Assembly: GCA_016287065.1 (NCBI GenBank)
Contig: JAEEVB010000138.1
Span: forward strand, 1-6,290
Length of the DNA stretch: 6,290 bases
Source of the DNA: Muribaculaceae bacterium
Lineage (GTDB): Bacteria > Bacteroidota > Bacteroidia > Bacteroidales > Muribaculaceae
Reading direction: 5' to 3'
Shown: positions 1 to 6,130 of the stretch, piece after piece
How positions within the stretch are numbered: the stretch's first letter is position 1
How the letters are laid out: each line of letters opens with the position of its first letter
Program-made: the position numbers and the translations under genes
Notes under the pieces: model-generated
Databases searched by the model: none
Told to the model about the DNA's origin: nothing
The model's input: the letters and a program-made list of their open reading frames with translations, nothing else

Positions 1-1198
1 GGTGGTCGTCGCTGCGGCGGAAACCCTCGTTCCTGATGTGTGCCCCTGACCGGCGCATGTCGTTGTAACTGCCCTTGAACATCACATACTCCTTGAGTGA
101 GCACTCGATGTCGCCGTTATAGAGCGGATAGTTGACCGATGGTCGCAGACCAATGTAGTCGGTGAGTTCCTTGCCGGGAGCAATAATCCAGGCATGGTAG
201 CCAGTGAATACCCTCTTGAGTTTCTCACCCAGCGTCTTATAAAGTTCGGCTATATCATCGAGTTTCAATCGTTCACCGTAGGGCGGGTTGGTGATGAGAA
301 TGCCGTTTTCGGGCGCCTCGTTGATGTCTTCGATAGCCTTGCGTTCTACCTCAATCATCTTGGAGAGACCCGCGCGCTTGATGTTGGCACGGGTAATGGC
401 AATGGCTTTGCCCTCGATATCGGAGCCGTAGATTTTGTATTTGAATTCGCGCTCGGCGCTGTCGTCGTTGTAGATGTTCTGGAAGAGTTCATCGTCGTAG
501 TCGGGCCACGTCTGGAAGGCATACTCCTTGCGGTAGACGCCCGGATTGATATTGGCGGCGATGAGTGCGGCCTCGATCAGGAAAGTGCCTGAACCGCACA
601 TGGGGTCGATGAAGTTGCTCTCGCCACGCCATCCGCTGAGCAGGATGATGCCTGCGGCCAGCACCTCGTTGATGGGGGCATCGGTCTGGGCTTCACGCCA
701 TCCGCGCTTGTAGAGAGGCGCACCGCTGGAATCGAGCGAGATGGTGACCTCGTCGTTAGAGATGTGCACGTCGATTTTGATGTCGGGGGCATTGAGCCTG
801 ATGGATGGTCGGCGGTTATATTTTTCACGGAAGTAGTCGGCAATGGCATCCTTCACCCTGTAGGTGACGAAGCGGGAGTGGCGGAATGTGTCGCTGTAGA
901 CTGTGGAGTCGATAGAGAATGTCTGGTCTACTTGCAGTACTGATTCCCAGTCGAAGAGTTTCACCTGCTCGTAGAGGTCGTCGGCATCGGTCGACTTGAA
1001 TTTGTAGATGGGTTTGAGCACGCGCAGGGCAGTTCGTAGGCAAAAGTTAGCCCGGTAGAGCATTTCAAGGTTGCCAGTGAAGGCCACCATGCGTCGTCCT
1101 TGGGTCACATCTTGTGCTCCCAGCGCAGTGAGTTCGTCGCTTAGCACACCTTCCAGTCCTTGAAAGGTTTTTGCTACCATTTCAAAATTGTCACTCAT
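1..1198 (-). CDS. THUMP-domain class I SAM-dependent RNA methyltransferase, RlmL/YpsC type (partial, C-terminus off the left edge)
   Basis: Reading the minus strand from ATG at 1198-1196 gives 399 codons with no stop before the window edge, so the 3' end is missing. The first ~50 residues plus a THUMP region to about residue 155 are the expected RNA-binding part. A Rossmann methyltransferase domain follows: SAM-binding motif I DPMCGSGTFLIEAA at 198-211, an acidic strand GSDIEG at 258-263, and catalytic-type motif IV NPPYGERL at 304-311. The NPPY tetrad is typical of N-methylation of a base amino group. By family (UPF0020; E. coli RlmL N-terminal half, Bacillus YpsC) the likely reaction is m2G formation in 23S rRNA in the cytoplasm; the exact target guanine is inference. 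The visible end is turning basic (HIRNEGFRRSDDH), so a basic C-terminal extension probably lies outside the window. The start sits about 60 nt below a good TAnnTTTG promoter element. It is transcribed divergently from the YARHG gene. Confidence 0.9.
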   Translation of the reverse strand, partial: MSDNFEMVAKTFQGLEGVLSDELTALGAQDVTQGRRMVAFTGNLEMLYRANFCLRTALRVLKPIYKFKSTDADDLYEQVKLFDWESVLQVDQTFSIDSTVYSDTFRHSRFVTYRVKDAIADYFREKYNRRPSIRLNAPDIKIDVHISNDEVTISLDSSGAPLYKRGWREAQTDAPINEVLAAGIILLSGWRGESNFIDPMCGSGTFLIEAALIAANINPGVYRKEYAFQTWPDYDDELFQNIYNDDSAEREFKYKIYGSDIEGKAIAITRANIKRAGLSKMIEVERKAIEDINEAPENGILITNPPYGERLKLDDIAELYKTLGEKLKRVFTGYHAWIIAPGKELTDYIGLRPSVNYPLYNGDIECSLKEYVMFKGSYNDMRRSGAHIRNEGFRRSDDH

Positions 1199-1255
1199 CA
1201 CTTGTTGATATGTGTTAGTATAAAATAAGAATCATCGTTTACAAAGAACGCTGTG

Positions 1256-1263
1256 CAAAGTTA
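1256..1263 (-). promoter_or_regulatory. Bacteroidetes-type -7 promoter element for the RNA methyltransferase gene
   Basis: The plus strand reads CAAAGTTA, which is TAACTTTG on the minus strand, an exact match to the Bacteroidetes -7 consensus TAnnTTTG. It lies 57 nt upstream of the methyltransferase ATG, giving a leader of roughly 50 nt. I see no good TTTG -33 box at the usual 19-21 nt spacing, so the call rests on the -7 element, its position and the AT-rich surroundings. Confidence 0.55.
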
Positions 1264-1313
1264 CACAAAAAACATGATTTTAAGCGTGATTGCTACAAGA
1301 AAACGTGTAAATG

Positions 1314-1345
1314 CTTGCATTATTCATTTTTTTTGAAGATATTTG
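1314..1345 (+). promoter_or_regulatory. Probable Bacteroidetes-type promoter for the YARHG/LUD gene pair
   Basis: CTTG at 1314-1317 (-33-like) is followed after a 20-nt spacer by GATATTTG at 1338-1345, which matches TAnnTTTG except for its first base. It lies 57 nt upstream of the ATG at 1403. The region between is very AT-rich and has no Shine-Dalgarno-like GGAGG, as is usual in this phylum. It shares the 1199-1402 gap with the divergent methyltransferase promoter. Confidence 0.45.
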
Positions 1346-1402
1346 TATTTCTATTAATGCTATTTCTAATTAATCCTATAAGAATTAAGTAAACCATTTT
1401 TT

Positions 1403-2569
1403 ATGAAAAGAATTCTTTCAATCCTGTTCGTTATTATGATAATAGGCTATAATATGGGCGCTCGCGAAGTCAAATTGACTCATTTCTTTACACACGGCAA
1501 CAACGAGTTTGCCCAGACACTAACCGATAACATGGCACGCGACCTTGCGGCGCGAGAGGCCAAGTGCGAGGTGCTGCCTGTGGCCGACTACCTGCTCACT
1601 GGCACCGAGCAGGCGTGGAGCAGCGGGCTCGATGTGATGACCACCTTCTACAATGCCAAGTCTAAGTTGGTAGAGCGTCACTACTTCGGCGGTTTTGGAC
1701 AAGGTATCTTCGATGGCATTAGCGGTGACTACGAACTTGTTGTCAAGGGCGACAATGTGGTAGTCAAGGGTTCCCCCCAACTCAAGGTATCGATTGAAAA
1801 ATATGGCCACTATGTGCTCATGGTGTTCCGCAATGCACAAGACAAGCCCGTGATGGTCTATTACCACTTCCCCTTCGATGATGCCCGCAACTCATCGAAA
1901 TGGACGCAGTTTCTCCACTACATGCTAGCGGGCAATTACCCACTGCCAGGCGACGAGAAGGAACACACCGCGATATTTGGCCCCAGGATGAACCACTACA
2001 CGGGCTATAAGTATGATTGTGACCCTGGTTTTTATGACATAGGAGTTGAACGGGAATCGTTCAAGATCACAATTCATTACGGTAGCGGCCGGGTGAGCGG
2101 TGGTGACCCCAGCAGCCCCAAATATGGCAAGATGCCAGGTGGTGGCGGTGCTGGAGCCATTATGGGCCCCATGGAGTGGACCGTGAAGCCCACAATCGAA
2201 GGCATCATGGTGCATGTTGATCGCGACCAGAAATTCGTGAGCCACGATCCCAGAGTGTGTGCCCAGGGCGAAGAACGCAACCTCACCAAGGTGCAAGGTC
2301 CCTATGAGGGACTTGAGGGCAAGTGGACTTTTGCTTCGGTGTTCCCGCTCACGCCCACCTTGCTCAAGATTTTCCCCAAGGAGATGCTCAAATACATGCG
2401 GGGCGAGATTTATGCACGCTATGGCGACACCTTTGCTGACCCCGAAGTGCAGGCCTACTTTGATGCCCAGCCGTGGTACCAGAAACGCCCTGGGGAGAAA
2501 ATTACACTTACCGATATCGAGCGTTTCAACTACAACGTGATTAAGCAGGCCGAAGCCTCTGCACAGTAA
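1403..2569 (+). CDS. Secreted YARHG-domain protein of unknown function
   Basis: The 388-residue product begins with a clear Sec signal peptide: basic MKR, a hydrophobic core to about residue 15, and a likely cleavage after the Gly-Ala at 19-20. No lipobox cysteine follows, so a periplasmic or surface location rather than a lipoprotein is inferred. The middle (about 25-320) is mostly beta-type sequence that I cannot assign to a named fold; it includes a Gly/Pro-rich loop at about 228-255 with GGGG at 247-250. The C-terminus carries a YARHG domain: EIYARYG at 335-341, then FADPEVQAYFDAQPWY at 344-359, with Tyr in place of the usual His in the name-giving motif. YARHG domains are extracellular modules of unknown function, common in Bacteroidetes and Firmicutes. 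The start is set by the signal peptide and the promoter 57 nt upstream. It probably shares a transcript with the LUD gene 27 nt downstream. Confidence 0.8.
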   Translation: MKRILSILFVIMIIGYNMGAREVKLTHFFTHGNNEFAQTLTDNMARDLAAREAKCEVLPVADYLLTGTEQAWSSGLDVMTTFYNAKSKLVERHYFGGFGQGIFDGISGDYELVVKGDNVVVKGSPQLKVSIEKYGHYVLMVFRNAQDKPVMVYYHFPFDDARNSSKWTQFLHYMLAGNYPLPGDEKEHTAIFGPRMNHYTGYKYDCDPGFYDIGVERESFKITIHYGSGRVSGGDPSSPKYGKMPGGGGAGAIMGPMEWTVKPTIEGIMVHVDRDQKFVSHDPRVCAQGEERNLTKVQGPYEGLEGKWTFASVFPLTPTLLKIFPKEMLKYMRGEIYARYGDTFADPEVQAYFDAQPWYQKRPGEKITLTDIERFNYNVIKQAEASAQ

Positions 2570-2596
2570 ATATTCACTCTCTAAAAGCATATCATC

Positions 2597-3235
2597 ATGA
2601 CTCCCATTGAACAACGTAATCAACTCATAGCCGAAAAACTCATCAAGAACTTGAAGCGCAGGCACATCCAGGCCTTTTACTGCCCTACGGCCGACGAGGC
2701 ACTTGCACAAGTAATGAGCCTCATTGAGGCTGGCAGTACTATTACCTGGGGCGGCTCGATGACCATTCGAGACTTGGGCATTACTCGTGCTGTCAAGGAT
2801 CGTAACGACTTGAATGTGATTGATCGTGAAGATGCCACTTCGCCCGAGGAGGTGCGTGAGATGTATCTCAAGGCTTTCAGTGCCGACGTCTATCTTACCA
2901 GTGCCAATGCCATTTCAGAAGATGGTGTGATTGTGAATGTTGACGGAAACGGCAATCGCGTGGCAGCCATTACCTGGGGACCCAAGAAGGTGATTTTCGT
3001 GGTCGGTCTCAACAAGGTGGCACCCACCGTGGAGGCAGCGCTGGCACGGGCACGTGGCATTGCCTCACCGACCAACGCCATGCGTTTCGACATCCAGACC
3101 CCCTGCCATATCGATGGTGCTTGCCACAACTGCAACTCGGCCGACAGCATTTGCAGCTATGTGCACTTCTTGCGCAATTCACGCCAGTCAGGCCGTCATG
3201 TTGTGGTGCTTGTGGGCGAGAACTTGGGGTATTGA
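2597..3235 (+). CDS. LUD-domain protein (LutC/YkgG-like, stand-alone form)
   Basis: The 212-residue protein spans a single LUD domain (formerly DUF162). Visible family hallmarks are the Gly-rich TWGGSMTIRDLGI at 50-62, TSANAISEDGVIVNVDG at 101-117, the strand and turn GPKKVIFVVGLNKV at 128-141, and the closing VVVLVGENLGY at 202-212. A cysteine cluster, C170, C176, C179 and C186 (Cx5CxxCx6C), sits just before the end and could hold a metal or Fe-S cluster, though that is inference. LUD proteins such as LutB and LutC take part in L-lactate oxidation. This short stand-alone type often occurs without lutA or lutB, as here, and its substrate is not established, so a lactate role should not be assumed. 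There is no signal peptide, so it is cytoplasmic. It probably uses the promoter upstream of the secreted YARHG gene, 27 nt ahead of it. Length is normal for the family. Confidence 0.85.
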   Translation: MTPIEQRNQLIAEKLIKNLKRRHIQAFYCPTADEALAQVMSLIEAGSTITWGGSMTIRDLGITRAVKDRNDLNVIDREDATSPEEVREMYLKAFSADVYLTSANAISEDGVIVNVDGNGNRVAAITWGPKKVIFVVGLNKVAPTVEAALARARGIASPTNAMRFDIQTPCHIDGACHNCNSADSICSYVHFLRNSRQSGRHVVVLVGENLGY

Positions 3236-3251
3236 TGTTTTTTTCAAGGTT

Positions 3252-3285
3252 TTTGCAATAACATCACTTTTTTTACTTATCTTTG
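3252..3285 (+). promoter_or_regulatory. Bacteroidetes-type promoter for ssb
   Basis: TATCTTTG at 3278-3285 matches TAnnTTTG exactly. TTTG at 3252-3255 serves as a possible -33 box with a 22-nt spacer, slightly longer than usual. It lies 53 nt upstream of the ssb ATG, so ssb has its own promoter although it follows the LUD gene by only 103 nt. The same octamer TATCTTTG is the glgB -7 element. Confidence 0.6.
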
Positions 3286-3338
3286 TCATTGTCAACTCAT
3301 TTATATCATGTAATAACCAATTTTAATCACATACAGCT

Positions 3339-3728
3339 ATGTCAGTCAACAAAGTTATTCTCTTAGGAAATGTGGGCAAAGAGCCCGATGTGCGTCATCC
3401 CGCACAAGGCCAGACTGTGGCCACCTTCTCTCTCGCTACTAGCGATAGGGCTTATACCAATGCAGCAGGTGCAAGTATTCCTGAACGCACCGAGTGGCAC
3501 AACATCGTGGCTTGGGGCAAACAGGCCGAGACCATCGAAAAATATGTGCATAAGGGCACTAAACTCTACATTGAAGGCAAATTGCGCACCCGCACATGGG
3601 AAGATAAGAATGCCATCAAGCGCTATGTGACCGAAATTTATATCGACACATTCGAGCTACTGGGTTCCAGACCAGCCGGTGCTGCCGAAGCGGTGGCCAC
3701 TGCAGCTGCTCCTGAACAGTTGCCTTAA
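3339..3728 (+). CDS. ssb: Single-stranded DNA-binding protein with atypical C-terminal tip
   Basis: The 129-residue product begins MSVNKVILLGNVGKEPDVRH and continues with the OB-fold signatures VATFSLATSDR (27-37), ERTEWHNIVAWGKQAE (49-64), YVHKGTKLYIEGKLRTRTWED (69-89) and YVTEIYIDTFELLG (96-109). These mark a bacterial SSB, which coats single-stranded DNA as a tetramer in replication, recombination and repair. After the OB fold only about 20 residues remain. This Ala-rich linker ends PEQLP, whereas SSBs usually end in an acidic tip with terminal Pro-Phe (DDLPF-like in Bacteroides) that recruits partner proteins. Here the aspartates are replaced and the final Phe is absent, so this may be a second, specialised SSB copy or one with altered partner binding. 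The start has no Shine-Dalgarno sequence but sits about 50 nt below an exact TAnnTTTG element. The gene converges with glgB. Confidence 0.93.
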   Translation: MSVNKVILLGNVGKEPDVRHPAQGQTVATFSLATSDRAYTNAAGASIPERTEWHNIVAWGKQAETIEKYVHKGTKLYIEGKLRTRTWEDKNAIKRYVTEIYIDTFELLGSRPAGAAEAVATAAAPEQLP

Positions 3729-3737
3729 GCTCAAACC

Positions 3738-3763
3738 ATTACAAGGCTAATCTGAATTGTAAT
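3738..3763. repeat. Small AT-rich inverted repeat just downstream of ssb
   Basis: ATTACAA (3738-3744) and TTGTAAT (3757-3763) are perfect 7-bp inverted repeats around a 12-nt loop. The stem is weak (one G-C pair) and is not followed by a real T-run. It may help 3' end formation of the ssb mRNA or may be chance in AT-rich DNA. Confidence 0.3.
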
Positions 3764-3790
3764 AAAATAAGTTGAGATGGGTTTTAATCA

Positions 3791-3820
3791 CCTCATCCTT
3801 GGAAACTTCCAAGGATGAGG
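3791..3820. terminator. Probable bidirectional terminator hairpin between convergent ssb and glgB
   Basis: The arm CCTCATCCTTGGAA (3791-3804) pairs perfectly with 3807-3820, a 14-bp stem over a nominal 2-nt loop (in practice 13 bp with a 4-nt AAACT-type turn). It lies 62 nt past the ssb stop and 53 nt past the glgB stop, between convergent genes, as expected for a terminator shared by both transcripts. Neither side has a strong T-run: plus continues GTTTAGAG, minus continues TGATTAAAAC. Efficiency in either direction is therefore uncertain. Confidence 0.65.
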
Positions 3821-3821
3821 G

Positions 3822-3842
3822 TTTAGAGTTTAGGGTTTAGGC
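3822..3842. repeat. Three tandem TTTAGGG-like heptamers
   Basis: TTTAGAG (3822-3828), TTTAGGG (3829-3835) and TTTAGGC (3836-3842) follow one another without a gap, directly after the terminator hairpin and before the glgB stop. The two flanking units each differ from the central one by one base. Three copies are enough to see tandem periodicity but not to assign a function. Confidence 0.55.
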
Positions 3843-3873
3843 GCTCTCTGCCTCTATAATTGATGACTGGTGT

Positions 3874-6009
3874 CTATTTCTTGGACTTGCTGGCAGGCTT
3901 CTTGGCCGTTTTGCTCGCAGGCTTAGCTGTCTTGGCGGTCGATTTGCTCGGTGCCTTAGCGGTGGGTTTGCGGACAGGCTTGCGGATGGGCTTGGGAGGT
4001 GCCATGCGCAGAATCTGCACAGAGCGAGCAGGCAGGTAGAGTTTGAGCCACCCCAGATGGGCATCGGCATAGAGTTCGTCGTGCTGCGTGAAGTGCTTCA
4101 CGGTGGAATCGATGTTACCGTAGCCACCATAGCGGGCATTGTCGCTGTCGATCACGCCGTCGTACTCTCCCTCGGGTGCCAGAATGCCATAGTCGGTGAA
4201 CGACTTCACAGGATTAAAGTTGAATACAAACACCAGGTTGCCACGCTTGTAGGCGAGAATCTGGTCGTCGTCTTTGTCCCACAGCTTCTCAACGGGCAGC
4301 GACTGATAGTTCTTCACGCCACCTATGATGTGCAGCATATCGCTGTCCCAATTATTCAGGAACTGGTACTTGAGGTCTTCACGGTCGACCAGGTTCCACT
4401 GGCGGCGAGCATACTTGTAGCTCCAGCCGTTGCCCTCGCGCGGGAAGTCGATCCACTCGGGATGTCCCCACTCGTTGCCCATGAAGTTGAGGTAGCCGCC
4501 ATTGATGGTGGAGGCGGTAACCAGCCTGATCATCTTGTGCAGTGCCATGCCACGGTCGACCACACTGTTGTTGTCGCCCGTCATCATGTGCCAGTACATC
4601 TCCTTGTCGATGAGGCGGAAGATGATGGTCTTGTCGCCTACCAGCGCCTGATCGTGGCTTTCAGCATAGCTGATGGTCTTCTCGTCGGCACGGCGGTTGG
4701 TGAGCTCCCAGAAGATGGAGGTGGGTTTCCAATCCTCGTCTTTGCGCTCCTTGATAGTCTTGATCCAGTAGTCGGGAATGCCCATGGCCATGCGGTAGTC
4801 GAAGCCAATGCCGCCGTCCTTAAACTTGCGTGCCAGTCCTGGCATGCCGCTCATCTCCTCGGCAATGGTGATGGCGTGAGGATTCACCTCGTGAATGAGT
4901 TCGTTGGCCAGCGTGAGATAGGTGATGGCATTGGTATCTTCGTTGCCGTTATAGTAGTCGTCGTAACTGCCGAATGCCTGTCCCAGTCCGTGGTCGTAGT
5001 AAAGCAACGAGGTGACGCCATCGAAGCGGAAGCCGTCGAAGTGATACTCCTCAAGCCAGAACTTGCAGTTGCTGAGTAGGAAGTTGAGCACATCGTTCTT
5101 GCCGTAGTCGAAGCACAACGAGTCCCATGCGGGGTGCTCACGGCGATGGTCGCCATAGAAGTAGAGGTTGTAGCTGCCGTCGAAGCGCCCCAGACCCTCC
5201 ACCTCGTTCTTCACGGCGTGGGAGTGCACGATGTCCATGATCACAGCAATGCCCATCTCGTGGGCAGTGTCGATGAGGTGCTTGAGCTCCTCGGGCGTGC
5301 CAAAGCGGCTTGAAGCAGCATAGAAACTCGACACATGGTAGCCGAACGACCCATAGTATGGGTGCTCCTGGATGGCCATGATCTGTATGGCGTTATAGCC
5401 GCCTGCCTTGACGCGCGGCAGGATGTTGGTGCGGAACTCCTCATAGGTGCCCACGCCTTCCTTGTCCTGGCCCATGCCTATGTGGCATTCATAAATGAGC
5501 AGCGGCTTCACATTGGGTTTGAACTTCTCGACCTTGAAGGTGTAGGGTTCGGCAGGATTCCACACCTGAGCCGAGAAAATCTTGGTGTTCTCGTCTTGCA
5601 CCACGCGGGTGGCATAGGCGGGGATGCGTTCGCCGCAACCACCATCCCACTTCACCAGCAGTTTGAACAGGTCGCCGTGCTTCATGGCGCGGGCGGGGAG
5701 TTTAATCTCCCAGTTGCCGTTGTCGATGCGTTTCAAGCGATAGGGTTCACACTCGGTCCAACTGTTGAAGTCGCCAATCAGGCACACTCCAGTGGCATTC
5801 GGTGCCCATTCTCTGAACACCCATCCCTTAGCAGTGCGGTGCAGACCGTAGTAGTTATAGGCATTAGCGAAGTCGGCCAGCGATGTTTTGCCGCCGGTGA
5901 GCTCTTCGAGTTTGCGCACAGCATCTTCATGCCGGCCTTCAATAGCCTCGGCATAGGGTTCGAGCCAGGGGTCGTCCTGTATGATTGCAAGCGTTTTCTT
6001 TTTTTTCAT
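3874..6009 (-). CDS. glgB: 1,4-alpha-glucan branching enzyme, eukaryote-like GH13_8, with Lys-rich C-terminal tail
   Basis: The 711-residue enzyme makes the alpha-1,6 branches of glycogen by cutting an alpha-1,4 chain and transferring it. An N-terminal helical part is followed by a CBM48 domain (about 60-150; GWVFREWAPNATGVCLIGDFN at 62-82) and the GH13 catalytic barrel. Visible conserved regions are DIVHSHA (259-265), GFRFDGVTSLLYYDHG with nucleophile D330, AEEMSGMP with acid/base E384, and YAESHDQALVGDKT with D453. The wording of these regions matches the eukaryotic and Bacteroidetes GH13_8 type rather than E. coli GlgB (GH13_9). A beta-sandwich C domain ends near 668 (LPARSVQILRM). Residues about 670-711 form an extra tail rich in Lys, Pro, Ala, Ser and Thr with no acidic residue. 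There is no signal peptide, so it is cytoplasmic. The start follows an exact TAnnTTTG promoter by about 50 nt. No other glycogen gene is next to it in the window. Confidence 0.96.
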   Translation of the reverse strand: MKKKKTLAIIQDDPWLEPYAEAIEGRHEDAVRKLEELTGGKTSLADFANAYNYYGLHRTAKGWVFREWAPNATGVCLIGDFNSWTECEPYRLKRIDNGNWEIKLPARAMKHGDLFKLLVKWDGGCGERIPAYATRVVQDENTKIFSAQVWNPAEPYTFKVEKFKPNVKPLLIYECHIGMGQDKEGVGTYEEFRTNILPRVKAGGYNAIQIMAIQEHPYYGSFGYHVSSFYAASSRFGTPEELKHLIDTAHEMGIAVIMDIVHSHAVKNEVEGLGRFDGSYNLYFYGDHRREHPAWDSLCFDYGKNDVLNFLLSNCKFWLEEYHFDGFRFDGVTSLLYYDHGLGQAFGSYDDYYNGNEDTNAITYLTLANELIHEVNPHAITIAEEMSGMPGLARKFKDGGIGFDYRMAMGIPDYWIKTIKERKDEDWKPTSIFWELTNRRADEKTISYAESHDQALVGDKTIIFRLIDKEMYWHMMTGDNNSVVDRGMALHKMIRLVTASTINGGYLNFMGNEWGHPEWIDFPREGNGWSYKYARRQWNLVDREDLKYQFLNNWDSDMLHIIGGVKNYQSLPVEKLWDKDDDQILAYKRGNLVFVFNFNPVKSFTDYGILAPEGEYDGVIDSDNARYGGYGNIDSTVKHFTQHDELYADAHLGWLKLYLPARSVQILRMAPPKPIRKPVRKPTAKAPSKSTAKTAKPASKTAKKPASKSKK

Positions 6010-6060
6010 AATGTGTCAATTTTTATTGTGGGTAAAAACACCACATGATTTTAGATAATG

Positions 6061-6090
6061 CAAAGATAAATAAATTATGACATATTCAAA
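6061..6090 (-). promoter_or_regulatory. Bacteroidetes-type promoter for glgB
   Basis: On the minus strand TTTG (6090-6087) is followed after 18 nt by TATCTTTG (6068-6061), an exact TAnnTTTG -7 element with a matching -33 box. It lies 51 nt upstream of the glgB ATG. The leader between them has no Shine-Dalgarno sequence but includes a small inverted repeat, TGTGG (6027-6031) and CCACA (6041-6045), which could form a weak hairpin in the mRNA. Confidence 0.65.
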
Positions 6091-6130
6091 CGATTAAATG
6101 CAAGAGAAATGCACAATATTTTTGCAATCG

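Noticed and set aside
194..592. Plus-strand open frame (132 codons) at the left end
   Set aside because: It is antisense to the methyltransferase domain, whose motifs DPMCGSGT and NPPY are read clearly on the minus strand.
577..1043. Two minus-strand short frames (577-849 and 825-1043) that might suggest a broken gene
   Set aside because: Both lie in a different frame from the continuous 399-codon methyltransferase frame, which is open from 1198 to the left edge. There is no frameshift.
1925..2710. Minus-strand open frame (261 codons) across the YARHG and LUD genes
   Set aside because: It spans the ends of two real plus-strand genes and the gap between them; no recognisable motif, so a shadow frame.
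3236..3338. Terminator after the LUD gene in the T-rich LUD/ssb gap
   Set aside because: There are T-runs just after the stop codon, but I find no convincing hairpin ahead of them; the gap is better explained by the ssb promoter.
4057..5079. Long plus-strand open frame (340 codons) antisense to glgB
   Set aside because: It lies wholly within the well-supported GlgB coding region. Its translation is a monotonous Val/Ala/His-rich product typical of the complement of GC-biased codons, with no recognisable domain.
5335..6048. Plus-strand open frame (237 codons) antisense to the glgB 5' end
   Set aside because: It overlaps the CBM48 and N-terminal coding part of glgB and runs into its leader; the product resembles no family and has no promoter of its own.
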